The notes: a model not told the origin generated them from the letters alone. 64,000 nt of DNA from Clostridium folliculivorans (GCF_024341905.1 NZ_BQXY01000006.1:124001-188000), one strand, 5' to 3'; numbered from the stretch's first letter, positions 51,815-62,373 are shown. Program-made: numbers and translations.

Positions 51815-54496
51815 GTGAAAAGAATAGATGAAGTTTATAAAAAGCTTATTGAACTTTATAATGGTGAAGGTATTAGTGCAGGAGAAATAGCAACATCACT
51901 AGGGTTAGATAGAGCAAATGTAAGTGCTGATTTAAATAAATTGAGTGAAGCTGGAAAAGTTTCAAAGATTAAAGGTAAGCCAGTACTATTTGTACCCCAG
52001 GAAATTAAGCTTGAGGAAAACATTCTGGAAAAGTTTGTAAAGAAGAATGCGAGCCTTTTTTCAGCGGTAGAGCAGGCTAAGGCTGCAATATTATATCCGC
52101 CTAAAGGGATGAATATGCTGATCTTAGGGGATACAGGTGTTGGTAAATCAATGTTTGCAACACTTGTACATAGATATGCCATTGAGATGGAAGTAATGCC
52201 AGAGGAAGCACCTTTCATAACCTTCAACTGTGCTGATTATGCCAATAATCCTCAATTACTACTTGGACAACTATTCGGAAGTGTAAGAGGGGCTTATACT
52301 GGTGCAGATGCTGATAAGCCTGGGCTAATTGAAAAGGCAAATGGAGGTATTCTTTTTTTAGATGAAGTTCATAGACTTCCTCCAGAAGGTCAGGAAATTT
52401 TCTTTACTTTTATGGATAAAGGAACCTTTAGAAGGTTAGGTGAAACTGATAATGAAAGATCTTCAAAAGTATTAATAGTTTCTGCAACTACGGAAAATCC
52501 AGACTCAACGCTTTTAAAAACCTTTACGAGAAGAATACCAATGATTATAAGAATTCCAAGTCTTAATGAAAGAACTTTGGAAGAAAGATTTAATTTAGTA
52601 AGCGATTTTATGAGAGAAGAGTCTGCAAGACTTAGAAAGTCAATAAAAGTTTCTGTAAACACAATGAGATCTCTTTTAAGCTATAGCTGTCCAAACAATG
52701 TGGGTCAACTTAGAACAGATATTCAGTTACTATGTGCAAAGGCTTATGCGGATTTTATAGCTCATAGAAAAGAAGAAATAGTTATAAGTAGCTTAGATAT
52801 ACCGCCTTATATAAGAGAAGGATTATATATGGGAACTGAGCATCGCCAGATATGGAATAAGTTAATCGGTATAAATAACAGATATTGCATCTTTGATACC
52901 AGTGAAGAAAATATGCTCTTTGAGGAATATAATAATAACGAAAGTATTTATGAGATGATAGACATAAGGTTTCATGAGTTAAAAACCAAAGGTGTGTCTG
53001 ACGAAGAATTAGATAAAGAAATGGAAAAAGACATAGAAGACTATTTTGATAACTACATTCACGACGTAAGTAGTAAAGTGGATATGTCTAAGCTGGAAAA
53101 TATAATTGAACCGAAAGTTATAAGAGTTGTTGAGGAATTAATAAGTTTAAGTGAAGAAAGACTTGGTAGAAAGTTAAGCAAAAAGGTTTATTATGGAATG
53201 GCTGTGCATATATCAAACTCTATAGAGAGAGTAAGAAAAAATAGAAAAATAGTAAATCCGCAGTTAAATTCTATTAGAACTCAATATAAAGAAGAGTTTA
53301 ACTTGGCATTAGACTTTTTAAAAATAATAGATAGGACATTAGATATATCAATGCCTATTGATGAAGCTGGATTTTTATCACTTTTCTTAATTTATGATTA
53401 TAGAGTTGTTGAAGAACACAATAAAGATGTAAAAGTCATTGTTATAGCGCATGGGCCTGCAACAGCAAGTTCGATGGTTGAAACAGCTAACAAACTTTTA
53501 GGCGTAAATTATGCAATAGGTATAAATGCACCTATAGAAGAAAAACCTAAAACTATACTTTCTAATATAAAAAATTATATTAAAGAAGCAAAATTAGATT
53601 TGGATGTATTATTTCTTGTAGACATGGGATCATTTACAACCTTTGGTGCAGAGCTTCAAAAAGAATTTGGAATAAGGACAAAAACAATACCTCTGGTAAG
53701 TACTCTTCACGTTTTAGAAGCAACAAGAAAAGCTATGATGGGATATACTCTTGAAGAAGTATATAAAGACACCTTAAGTGTTAATGTTTTGATGGAAGCT
53801 AATGAAGAAGAACTTATAGAAGAAGATGAGATAGGAGAAAAACTAGCTATTATAACTATTTGTACTACAGGAGAAGGTAGTGCAATAACAGTTAAGAATA
53901 TGCTCCACAGAGAGCTTGATTTTGATAGCAATCTTTTAGCGGTTATACCTATAAATCTTGTTGGGAAAGGCAGTGTATATAAAAGGATAAAGGAAATAGA
54001 AAAAGATCATACTGTTGTATGCCTAGTAAGTTCTTTTAGCCTAGATACTAAAATTCCTCAATTTGGACTGGAAGATATGTTTAATCCTGATGCTATAAAA
54101 TTAATGCAAAGGTACATTGATCTACAGACGGCTTACCTTAAAATGGGAGATACACTGGAGATGCAGCTTAAAAATATAAGTGGTAAAGCAGCATTGATTG
54201 ATATAAGAAGGTTTAACAGTATGGTAGAAGAGGCTCTTAATATAAAGCTAGACACTAACTTTCTAATTGGTATATCTTTTCATATGGCTAGTATGATAGA
54301 TAGGCTTAAAGAAGGAAAGTATATTGATGAATTTGAGAATAAAGAGAAGTATATTAGAGAAAGTCCAGAATTGTATAATGTAGTTAAAGGTACTACGGAT
54401 TTTTTAAATAAAAAGTACCAAATAGAAATTACTGAAGATGAGATATGTTATATAATGAGATTTTTTGATTACAGGAATTATATAAAAAAAGCGTAA
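51815..54496 (+). CDS. LevR-type sigma-54 activator with PRD and PTS-like domains (3)
   Basis: An 893-residue activator, close paralogue of 38219-40909. HTH about 1-60 (ISAGEIATSLGLDRANVSADLNKL); AAA+ with Walker A GDTGVGKS (105-112), GAYTGA and GGILFLDE; PRD1 (MAVHISNSIERVR); EIIA-like domain with His546 in AHGPATA; EIIB-like with Cys683 in CTTGEGSA; PRD2 (ISFHMASMIDRL). GTG start behind GAGGTGAG. A terminator separates it from two sigma-54 promoters (54557, 55033) that it probably activates. The HTH reading helix differs from activator 2 (DRANVSADL versus MRGNVSNDL), in line with different binding motifs. Confidence 0.93.
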   Translation: MKRIDEVYKKLIELYNGEGISAGEIATSLGLDRANVSADLNKLSEAGKVSKIKGKPVLFVPQEIKLEENILEKFVKKNASLFSAVEQAKAAILYPPKGMNMLILGDTGVGKSMFATLVHRYAIEMEVMPEEAPFITFNCADYANNPQLLLGQLFGSVRGAYTGADADKPGLIEKANGGILFLDEVHRLPPEGQEIFFTFMDKGTFRRLGETDNERSSKVLIVSATTENPDSTLLKTFTRRIPMIIRIPSLNERTLEERFNLVSDFMREESARLRKSIKVSVNTMRSLLSYSCPNNVGQLRTDIQLLCAKAYADFIAHRKEEIVISSLDIPPYIREGLYMGTEHRQIWNKLIGINNRYCIFDTSEENMLFEEYNNNESIYEMIDIRFHELKTKGVSDEELDKEMEKDIEDYFDNYIHDVSSKVDMSKLENIIEPKVIRVVEELISLSEERLGRKLSKKVYYGMAVHISNSIERVRKNRKIVNPQLNSIRTQYKEEFNLALDFLKIIDRTLDISMPIDEAGFLSLFLIYDYRVVEEHNKDVKVIVIAHGPATASSMVETANKLLGVNYAIGINAPIEEKPKTILSNIKNYIKEAKLDLDVLFLVDMGSFTTFGAELQKEFGIRTKTIPLVSTLHVLEATRKAMMGYTLEEVYKDTLSVNVLMEANEEELIEEDEIGEKLAIITICTTGEGSAITVKNMLHRELDFDSNLLAVIPINLVGKGSVYKRIKEIEKDHTVVCLVSSFSLDTKIPQFGLEDMFNPDAIKLMQRYIDLQTAYLKMGDTLEMQLKNISGKAALIDIRRFNSMVEEALNIKLDTNFLIGISFHMASMIDRLKEGKYIDEFENKEKYIRESPELYNVVKGTTDFLNKKYQIEITEDEICYIMRFFDYRNYIKKA

Positions 54497-54501
54497 GCTT
54501 T

Positions 54502-54547
54502 AATCCTACAATTCATTAAAATATGGGTTGTAGGATTTGTTTTTGTT
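54502..54547 (+). terminator. Intrinsic terminator after LevR-type gene 3
   Basis: AATCCTACAA (54502-54511) pairs with TTGTAGGATT (54528-54537), then a TTTGTTTTT tail. The sigma-54 promoter begins 10 nt later. Confidence 0.85.
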
Positions 54548-54556
54548 TGATGTGTG

Positions 54557-54573
54557 TTGGCATGAAAATTGCT
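54557..54573 (+). promoter_or_regulatory. Sigma-54 promoter of the second cellobiose-type PTS (EIIA)
   Basis: TTGGCAT (54557-54563), GAAAA, TTGCT (54569-54573). The preceding TGTGTG makes the string TGTGTGTTGGCATG, shared with the promoter at 55033. Confidence 0.85.
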
Positions 54574-54627
54574 TGTATTATTAGTATAACAAACATAACA
54601 CTTTAAACGTAGAGAGGATGTTGCATT

Positions 54628-54945
54628 ATGGAAGAAATGATATTTGGAATAATAGTTAATGGCGGAGATGCAAGAAGTAGAGCAATGAATGCTATAAGAG
54701 AAGCCAAAAAGGGAAATATAGATAAAGCTAAAGAACTAATCGAAGAAGCCAATGTTTTTTTAGGAAAAGCCCACGATGTTCAAACAGAATTAATTCAAAA
54801 TGAGGCTGCAGGGAATAAGACTGAGATGTCTCTACTTATGGTTCACGCTCAGGATCATCTTATGAATGCAATGACAGTAAAAGATATGGCGATAGAATTC
54901 ATTGATATGTACTGTGAGATGCTAGAGCTAAAGAATAATAAATAA
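54628..54945 (+). CDS. PTS lactose/cellobiose-family EIIA (second module)
   Basis: A 105-residue EIIA, paralogue of 41120-41437. GIIVNGGDARSRAMNAIREAKKGN is the family N-terminus, and LLMVHAQDHLMNAM gives phospho-His73. AGAGGATG precedes ATG. Unlike the first module, the next gene (EIIB) has its own sigma-54 promoter 90 nt downstream, so EIIA can be made independently. In other firmicutes separate control of EIIA can affect PRD phosphorylation; whether that holds here is inference. Confidence 0.94.
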   Translation: MEEMIFGIIVNGGDARSRAMNAIREAKKGNIDKAKELIEEANVFLGKAHDVQTELIQNEAAGNKTEMSLLMVHAQDHLMNAMTVKDMAIEFIDMYCEMLELKNNK

Positions 54946-54994
54946 AACACAGATATAACACAGATTAAACACACTTTAACACACATTTAACATT
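54946..54994 (+). promoter_or_regulatory. Helically phased AACACA array between EIIA and EIIB
   Basis: AACACA begins at 54946, 54957, 54968 and 54978, with AACATT at 54989: steps of 11, 11, 10 and 11 nt, i.e. one DNA turn. The array starts right after the EIIA stop codon and ends about 40 nt before the -24 element at 55033. The reverse complement, TGTGTT, overlaps the -24 of both promoters of this module. Likely binding array for the activator at 51815. Confidence 0.55.
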
Positions 54995-55032
54995 AAGTAC
55001 AAGATAATAGTTTATAAGTAAAGTAATGTGTG

Positions 55033-55049
55033 TTGGCATGGAAGTTGCT
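55033..55049 (+). promoter_or_regulatory. Internal sigma-54 promoter before EIIB
   Basis: TTGGCAT (55033-55039), GGAAG, TTGCT (55045-55049), about 58 nt before the EIIB start, inside the operon. Confidence 0.85.
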
Positions 55050-55106
55050 TTATAAATAAGCATGAATAACAAATTATAAATTAAACCATCTGAGGAGGAA
55101 TTATAA

Positions 55107-55415
55107 ATGTTACAAATTACTTTAATATGTGCTGGTGGAATGTCAACAAGTATGCTAGTAGCAAAAATGCAAAAGTCAGCAAAGGATAAAGGTATAGAAG
55201 CAGAAATAAGAGCTACTGCTGAAGGAAAGTTCAAAAAAGAATATAGTGATAAAACAGATGTATTGCTATTAGGACCACAAGTAGGTTTTATGCTTAATGA
55301 TTTCAAGAAGGAATATGAACCAAAAGGAATTAAGGTTGATGTAATCGATAGTATTGATTACGGAATGATGAATGGTGAAAAAGTTTTAAATAAAGCTTTA
55401 AGTCTAAAGAAATAA
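55107..55415 (+). CDS. PTS cellobiose-family EIIB (second module)
   Basis: A 102-residue EIIB. MLQITLICAGGMSTSMLVAKM puts the phospho-Cys at residue 8; VLLLGPQVGFMLNDFK and VIDSIDYGMMNGE follow the family. Paralogue of 41525-41830. GAGGAGGAAT precedes ATG. Transcribed from its own sigma-54 promoter together with EIIC and the glycosidases downstream. Confidence 0.94.
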   Translation: MLQITLICAGGMSTSMLVAKMQKSAKDKGIEAEIRATAEGKFKKEYSDKTDVLLLGPQVGFMLNDFKKEYEPKGIKVDVIDSIDYGMMNGEKVLNKALSLKK

Positions 55416-55448
55416 GATACTTTAAAAAGGATATGAGGGGGATAAAAA

Positions 55449-56726
55449 ATGAGTATAAATGTTCAAGGAATACAACGAAAGGTTCAGCCTGGTATTAATA
55501 AATTATCTAGTAATAGATATTTAAAAGCAATAATGGGGGGAATGATGACTGCGTTTCCAGCTACAATGGTTGGTGCATTAGCTTCACTTCTGAAATCATT
55601 TCCAGTTGCTCCGTATCAAGATTTCATAACTTCACATGGAATAAGTAAATTTTTACAATTACCAATTACCTTTACCACAAACTTTTTAGCGGTAATATTT
55701 GTTTATTGTATTGCAAATAGCCTTGCAGAAACCTTTGATGAAAAGGGTACTATTCCAGGAGTATTAGCACTAATTTCTTTCTTCATGATTACTCCAACTC
55801 AAGCAACTAAATCTATAATGGGAGAAGCTCAGATAATTCCTATGGACTGGTTAGGTGCAACAGGAATATTCTCGGCGATAATTGTTGCTTTAGTTACAGC
55901 AAGATTATATGTATTTGTTGTTAAAAAAGGATGGACAATTAAGATGCCTGATTCTGTGCCTCCTTTTATAAAAGAATCTTTTGCTAGTTTAGTTCCAGGA
56001 CTAATAATAGTTCCTATATTTATAATTGTAGCAGCAATATTCTCTAATACACCTTATGGAAGTGTTCATCAATTTATTTATTCCTTCTTACAGACTCCAC
56101 TACAACATTTAGGTGGAAATATTGGAGCTTTGATAACGGTAGCAATAATATCACAGCTATTATGGGCTTTTGGTATACATGGTACTATGGTAGCTTTTTC
56201 AGTGATGATGCCTATATGGTCTGCCCTAGATGCAGCTCAACTTAGTGCATATTCTGCAGGGAAACCATTACCTAATATAGTTGGACTTTCATTCTTTATG
56301 GTTTATACCTTTGGTGGAACAGCGTTAGGGTTAAATATATTGATGCTTAAGGCTAAGAGCCAAAGATTTAAGACTCTTGGAAAGCTTTCAATAGTTCCTG
56401 GTATATTTGGTATAACTGAGCCAATTATATTTGGTACTCCACTAGTTCTAAATCCAGTATTCGCAATCCCATTTGTTTTTGGTAATGTAATTTCGCTAAT
56501 AGTTGGGTATATTGCAACAGTGGTGCATCTCGTTCCAGCACCTGCTGGTGTAGGTGTTATGGGGATGCCTATATTTGTCCAAGGACTTTTACAAGGAAGC
56601 TGGAGAATTGGAGTACTACAATTAGCACTAGTTCTTTTATGGATAGTTATATGGTATCCATTCTTCAGAATGGCTGATAATAAGGCTTTTGAAGAAGAAT
56701 CAGGAGTTGTACAGCAAACAGTATAG
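55449..56726 (+). CDS. PTS cellobiose-family EIIC (second module)
   Basis: A 425-residue permease with about ten hydrophobic segments. VQPGINKLSSNRYLKAIMGGMMTAFPATMVGAL at the start, and SIVPGIFGITEPIIFGTPLVLNPVFAIPFVFG with the G-I-T-E-P loop. Paralogue of 41879-43168. Takes up and phosphorylates beta-disaccharides (cellobiose, gentiobiose, xylo- or mixed glucosides cannot be told apart). GAGGGGGAT precedes ATG. A hairpin follows at 56736. Confidence 0.94.
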   Translation: MSINVQGIQRKVQPGINKLSSNRYLKAIMGGMMTAFPATMVGALASLLKSFPVAPYQDFITSHGISKFLQLPITFTTNFLAVIFVYCIANSLAETFDEKGTIPGVLALISFFMITPTQATKSIMGEAQIIPMDWLGATGIFSAIIVALVTARLYVFVVKKGWTIKMPDSVPPFIKESFASLVPGLIIVPIFIIVAAIFSNTPYGSVHQFIYSFLQTPLQHLGGNIGALITVAIISQLLWAFGIHGTMVAFSVMMPIWSALDAAQLSAYSAGKPLPNIVGLSFFMVYTFGGTALGLNILMLKAKSQRFKTLGKLSIVPGIFGITEPIIFGTPLVLNPVFAIPFVFGNVISLIVGYIATVVHLVPAPAGVGVMGMPIFVQGLLQGSWRIGVLQLALVLLWIVIWYPFFRMADNKAFEEESGVVQQTV

Positions 56727-56735
56727 CGAATAGTA

Positions 56736-56766
56736 ATAGTCTCTCTATTTAATTAAGAGAGACTAT
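56736..56766 (+). repeat. Intercistronic hairpin between EIIC and GH3
   Basis: ATAGTCTCTCT (56736-56746) pairs with AGAGAGACTAT (56756-56766) over 11 bp, followed by a weak T-run (TTAT). Either a partial terminator or a stabiliser. Same position as the hairpin at 43177 in the other module. Confidence 0.65.
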
Positions 56767-56805
56767 TTATCTAAATAAAAACAGCTTAAAATAATGGAGG
56801 ATATT

Positions 56806-59010
56806 ATGGAAAAAAGTAAGGTTTTGGAATTGCTTAATTCATTAACAATAGAAGAAAAGATATATCAACTTGTTCAGCTTGACGGGTCACTTTATAGTGA
56901 AAATGCTGCTGTTACTGGACCGAAGGCTAAACTTGGAATAAGTGATGACGTGATAAATAATATAGGATCAGTATACAACGTTTTTGGAGCAGAGAGATTA
57001 AAAAAAATACAAGACGATTATTTAAGTAAGAGCAGACATAAGATTCCTCTTCTATTTTGTGCAGATGTAATCTACGGATATAAAACAGTGCTGCCAATAC
57101 CACTAGCTTTTGCATGCTCATGGAACCCAGACAAAGTTAAAGAGGCAATGGAGATGGTAGCAAAGGAAACTGCAGTCACTGGCATCCATGGAGTTTTTTC
57201 ACCAATGGTAGATTTAGTACGTGACCCAAGATGGGGACGTGTTATGGAATCAACTGGAGAAGATACGTATCTTAATAGTATTTATGCTAAGGCTGAAGTA
57301 GAAGGCTTTCAAGGTAATCTAGATAATAGCCATGTTGCTTCTTGTGTTAAGCACTTTGCAGCTTATGGAGCTCCTGAAGCTGGAAGAGAGTATAATACCG
57401 TTGATATGTCAGAAAGAAAACTTAGACAAGCTTATCTTCCATCTTATAAGGCGGCGGTTGATGCTGGTTGCAAGATGGTTATGACATCTTTTAATACGGT
57501 AGATGGAGTACCTGCATCAGGAAATAAGTGGCTGATGAGAGATGTGCTAAGAAAAGAATGGGGATTTGATGGAGTAGTAGTGTCTGATTATGCTGCTATT
57601 AAAGAATTAATATATCATGGAGCTGCAGAAGATGAGCACGAGGCTGCAAAGCTAGGTATTGAAGCTGGTGTAGATTTTGATATGAAAACTCCAATCTATG
57701 CTAATCATCTTAAGGAATTAGTGGAAAGTGAAGAAGTTGATATAAACCTCATCGACGAAGCTGTTTTAAGAATATTAAATTTAAAAAATCAGTTAGGATT
57801 GTTTGAAAATCCATATAGAGGAGCAGATGTCAGCCTTGAAAAAGAAGTTTTAAATTGTGAAGAAAATAAGGAGTTATCACGTTCACTAGCTGAAGAATCA
57901 ATAGTACTTTTAAAGAATGATAATAATGTATTACCTTTGGATAAGAAGAAAAAGATTGCATTAGTTGGCCCTTATGCAAATGAAAAGTCACTACTAGGAG
58001 CATGGTCTTTCTTTGCAGACCAAGATAAGATAACCACTTTAAAAGAAGCTATGGAAAAGAAAATAGGTAAAAATCTATCCTATGCTTATGGCTGTGATGT
58101 AGTTGATGATTTTTCCCTTTTAGGTGAATTTGGATTTATGGTTCAAAAAAAGGTAGAAAAACGAGATGTAAAAAAAGATTTAGAAGAAGTGTTAAAAGTT
58201 GCAGCTGATGCGGATACGATTGTATTAGCATTAGGTGAACATATTCTACAAAGTGGAGAAGCCTCAAGTCGTACAGATTTATCATTAAATAAGTTACAAG
58301 TAGAACTACTAGAAAAGTTGCATCAGTTAAATAAACCAATAGTAGCGGTTTTATTTAATGGAAGACCACTAGTATTAGATAGCATAGTAGATAAAGTTGA
58401 TGGATTAGTAGAGGTTTGGTTCCCAGGATCTGAGGGGGCTTTAGCATTGACAGACATACTCTTTGGTGATGTAAATCCTTCTGGTAAGCTAACTATGAGT
58501 TTCCCAGTAAATGTTGGCCAGATCCCTGTTTACTACAACGAGTTTAAAACAGGTAGGCCACTAGTAGGTTCAGGACATGTTGGTAAATTTGTCTCTAAGT
58601 ATCTAGACTGCCCTAATGAACCAGCTTATCCATTTGGCTACGGTCTATCCTATACTGAATTTGAATATGGGGATATCAAATTAGATAAGAGTACTTTAAA
58701 TGATACAGAAGAAATAAAAGCAACTATTATTGTTAAAAACATAGGAAATGTAAAAGGAAAAGAAACTGTTCAGATGTACATTCAAGATATCACTGGAAGT
58801 GTAGTAAGACCTATTAAAGAATTAAAAGGCTTTAAGAAAGTTGAAATTGAACCTAATGAAAGTATAGAAGTGGAATTTATAATTTCAGAAAATGATTTGA
58901 AGTTCTTTACTAGAGATATAAAGTTTGAGGCTGAGAAGGGTAAGTTTAGATTATTTATCGGAGCAAATAGTAGAGATTTAAAAGAGGCCTTATTTGAATA
59001 TGTAGAATAA
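56806..59010 (+). CDS. GH3 beta-glucosidase/beta-xylosidase
   Basis: A 734-residue family 3 enzyme with the full three-domain layout: TIM barrel (HGVFSPMVDLVRDPRWGRVMESTGEDTYL, VKHFAAYGAPEAGREYNTVD), nucleophile Asp in GVVVSDYAAI, the alpha/beta sandwich (ESIVLLKNDNNVLPL, LGEHILQSGEASSRTDL) and a fibronectin-like C-terminal domain (PFGYGLSYTEFEYG). No signal peptide: intracellular. ATG 56806 follows GGAGG; the ATG at 56794 overlaps that site. Releases terminal glucose or xylose from short beta-glycosides. Confidence 0.93.
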   Translation: MEKSKVLELLNSLTIEEKIYQLVQLDGSLYSENAAVTGPKAKLGISDDVINNIGSVYNVFGAERLKKIQDDYLSKSRHKIPLLFCADVIYGYKTVLPIPLAFACSWNPDKVKEAMEMVAKETAVTGIHGVFSPMVDLVRDPRWGRVMESTGEDTYLNSIYAKAEVEGFQGNLDNSHVASCVKHFAAYGAPEAGREYNTVDMSERKLRQAYLPSYKAAVDAGCKMVMTSFNTVDGVPASGNKWLMRDVLRKEWGFDGVVVSDYAAIKELIYHGAAEDEHEAAKLGIEAGVDFDMKTPIYANHLKELVESEEVDINLIDEAVLRILNLKNQLGLFENPYRGADVSLEKEVLNCEENKELSRSLAEESIVLLKNDNNVLPLDKKKKIALVGPYANEKSLLGAWSFFADQDKITTLKEAMEKKIGKNLSYAYGCDVVDDFSLLGEFGFMVQKKVEKRDVKKDLEEVLKVAADADTIVLALGEHILQSGEASSRTDLSLNKLQVELLEKLHQLNKPIVAVLFNGRPLVLDSIVDKVDGLVEVWFPGSEGALALTDILFGDVNPSGKLTMSFPVNVGQIPVYYNEFKTGRPLVGSGHVGKFVSKYLDCPNEPAYPFGYGLSYTEFEYGDIKLDKSTLNDTEEIKATIIVKNIGNVKGKETVQMYIQDITGSVVRPIKELKGFKKVEIEPNESIEVEFIISENDLKFFTRDIKFEAEKGKFRLFIGANSRDLKEALFEYVE

Positions 59011-59052
59011 AGTTCCGGTGAATTAGTATCTTTATAAATGGAGGTGTTTGAT

Positions 59053-60576
59053 ATGAAATATAAAAATCCAATTATTAGAGGCTTTCACCCAGACCCATCA
59101 GTCTGTAAAGCTGAGGAAGGTTATTTCTTAGTAACTTCAAGCTTTGAATACTTACCAGGAGTACCATTATTCCACAGTAAGGATTTAATAAATTGGAAGC
59201 AGATTGGACACTGTTTGACTAGACCATCCCAAATTGATTTAAAGAATTCTAAGTGTTCAGGTGGTATTTTTGCACCGACTATCCGTTATCATGAAGGGAC
59301 CTTCTATATGATTACTACAAATATCGCAAAGGGGAACTTCCTTGTAACTACAAAGGATCCTTTTGGACAGTGGTCAGATCCTATTTGGATTAATAGAATG
59401 GGGATTGATCCATCCTTATACTGGGAAGATGGAAAAACTTATATGCAGCTTGCCACTAGAGATGAAGAAGGACTCAATGCTATTGAACAGTTTGAGATAG
59501 ATGTTGCCACTGGAGAAATTGTTGGAGAATGTAATATTATTAGTAGAGGCTGCGGTGGAAGAGATGTAGAAGGACCTCATATGTATAAGATAAATAATAC
59601 TTATTATCTTATGGTTGCAGAAGGGGGAACTAGAGAAGGTCATATGGTAACCGTTATGAAAAGTAATTCTCTATGGGGACCTTTTGAACCTTGTCCTTAC
59701 AATCCTATTTTATCCAATCGTGATTATGGGCGTGAAGCTTTGCAATCCGTAGGGCATGGGGATTTGATTGAGGATAATAGTGGCAATTGGTGGATGGTTG
59801 CTTTAGCTACAAGGCCAGTAAAGCATAAACATGTTCTTGGAAGAGAAACTATTCTAATGCCAGTTATATGGACAGAAGATGGATGGCCAATGGTAAAGGA
59901 TAGATGTGCATTATCTGAGGTTGAAGTAGAAGAATTAAATGGTGAGATTTCTGAAACAGATAATTGTGTGAAAGATGATTTTGAAGTTACTTCATTAGCT
60001 CCATGCTATAGTATGATGAGAGAGTTTATAAATGATAAATACTCACTAACAGAAAGAAAAGGCTGGCTTTGTTTAAATGGTGATAAATATACCTTAAATG
60101 ATTTAGAAGCAAGTGCCTTTATAGGAAGAAGACAAGAAGAATATGACTTTGTTGCAGAGACTAAGATTGATTTTAAGCCAACAGCTCCAAATGAAGAAGC
60201 TGGTTTAGTTATTTATTTAGATAATGAGCATCATATGGAGTTCGTTCTTACAATTAGAAGTGGCGAAAAAGCTGTAATACTCCGTAAAAATGTAGCTGAT
60301 ATAAAGATAGAAACTGAGTGGGTGAAATTAGATAAGGAAGCAGAAGAAATCTATCTTTGCATTAAAGGGGATAAAAGGGAATATCACTTCTATTGTGGAA
60401 CAACTAAAGAGAATATGAAGTTAGTTGGCAGTACAATGGTCAAGCATTTGGCTATAGAAGGAGCTAATTCAGCTTTCACAGGAACATTTATTGGAATGTA
60501 TGCTAGCGGAAATGGCAAAGATATGCACACAAAGGCGTATTTTGATTACTTAGGAATAGAAAATAAACATATTTAG
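59053..60576 (+). CDS. GH43 beta-xylosidase
   Basis: A 507-residue family 43 enzyme, five-bladed propeller plus C-terminal beta-sandwich, the XynB type. RGFHPDPSVCKAEEGYFLVTSSFEYLPGVPLFHSKDLINWKQIGHCL has the base Asp; MGIDPSLYWEDGKTYM the pKa-modulating Asp; GRDVEGPHMYKIN the acid Glu. The sandwich (about 310-507) with the EEAGLVIYLDNEHHMEF segment is typical. Cleaves xylose from xylo-oligosaccharides, possibly arabinose too. Intracellular. ATG 59053 follows GGAGGTG, 42 nt after the GH3 gene. Confidence 0.93.
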   Translation: MKYKNPIIRGFHPDPSVCKAEEGYFLVTSSFEYLPGVPLFHSKDLINWKQIGHCLTRPSQIDLKNSKCSGGIFAPTIRYHEGTFYMITTNIAKGNFLVTTKDPFGQWSDPIWINRMGIDPSLYWEDGKTYMQLATRDEEGLNAIEQFEIDVATGEIVGECNIISRGCGGRDVEGPHMYKINNTYYLMVAEGGTREGHMVTVMKSNSLWGPFEPCPYNPILSNRDYGREALQSVGHGDLIEDNSGNWWMVALATRPVKHKHVLGRETILMPVIWTEDGWPMVKDRCALSEVEVEELNGEISETDNCVKDDFEVTSLAPCYSMMREFINDKYSLTERKGWLCLNGDKYTLNDLEASAFIGRRQEEYDFVAETKIDFKPTAPNEEAGLVIYLDNEHHMEFVLTIRSGEKAVILRKNVADIKIETEWVKLDKEAEEIYLCIKGDKREYHFYCGTTKENMKLVGSTMVKHLAIEGANSAFTGTFIGMYASGNGKDMHTKAYFDYLGIENKHI

Positions 60577-60629
60577 ATATTTAGAATAGTAATTAGCTGG
60601 TATTATTTCAGTGCATAAAAGTACTGTAA

Positions 60630-62096
<1,467 letters not shown>

Positions 62097-62158
62097 AATT
62101 TATAAGATAAAAGCTTCAATGGATAAAGTAATATTTTATGAAATAGGTAAAGGCTATA

Positions 62159-62227
62159 GATAGACCAGTTCCAACTAAAAATCAAAAAAGATTTTAGTAA
62201 ACTTCCATTAATGGAACTGGGACATCT
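62159..62227 (+). repeat. Imperfect long hairpin after GH1; recurs near 1767
   Basis: CCAGTTCCA (62165-62173) and TGGAACTGG (62212-62220) pair, with AGAT/ATCT outside and ACTAAAAATC/GATTTTAGT inside. The 22-nt left arm region (62153-62174), read on minus, matches 1767-1788 at 20 of 22. Lies between the GH1 and esterase genes without a T-run. Confidence 0.5.
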
Positions 62228-62373
62228 ATTCATCTGAAAAGATAAACAACTTCAAACCTTAAACTCAAAATAATGCTTTTGATGATTCTACGAGGTATTA
62301 TTTTGATTAATTGCATTATGAAGTAGAAAAAGTTAATAATTAAAGTTAAAACTGACAAGAAGGAGTATGGGAC

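Noticed and set aside
54946..54994. AACACA repeats considered as a CRISPR or microsatellite
   Set aside because: The unit is far too short for CRISPR and the spacers are not uniform sequence. Helical phasing next to a sigma-54 promoter fits a protein-binding array better.
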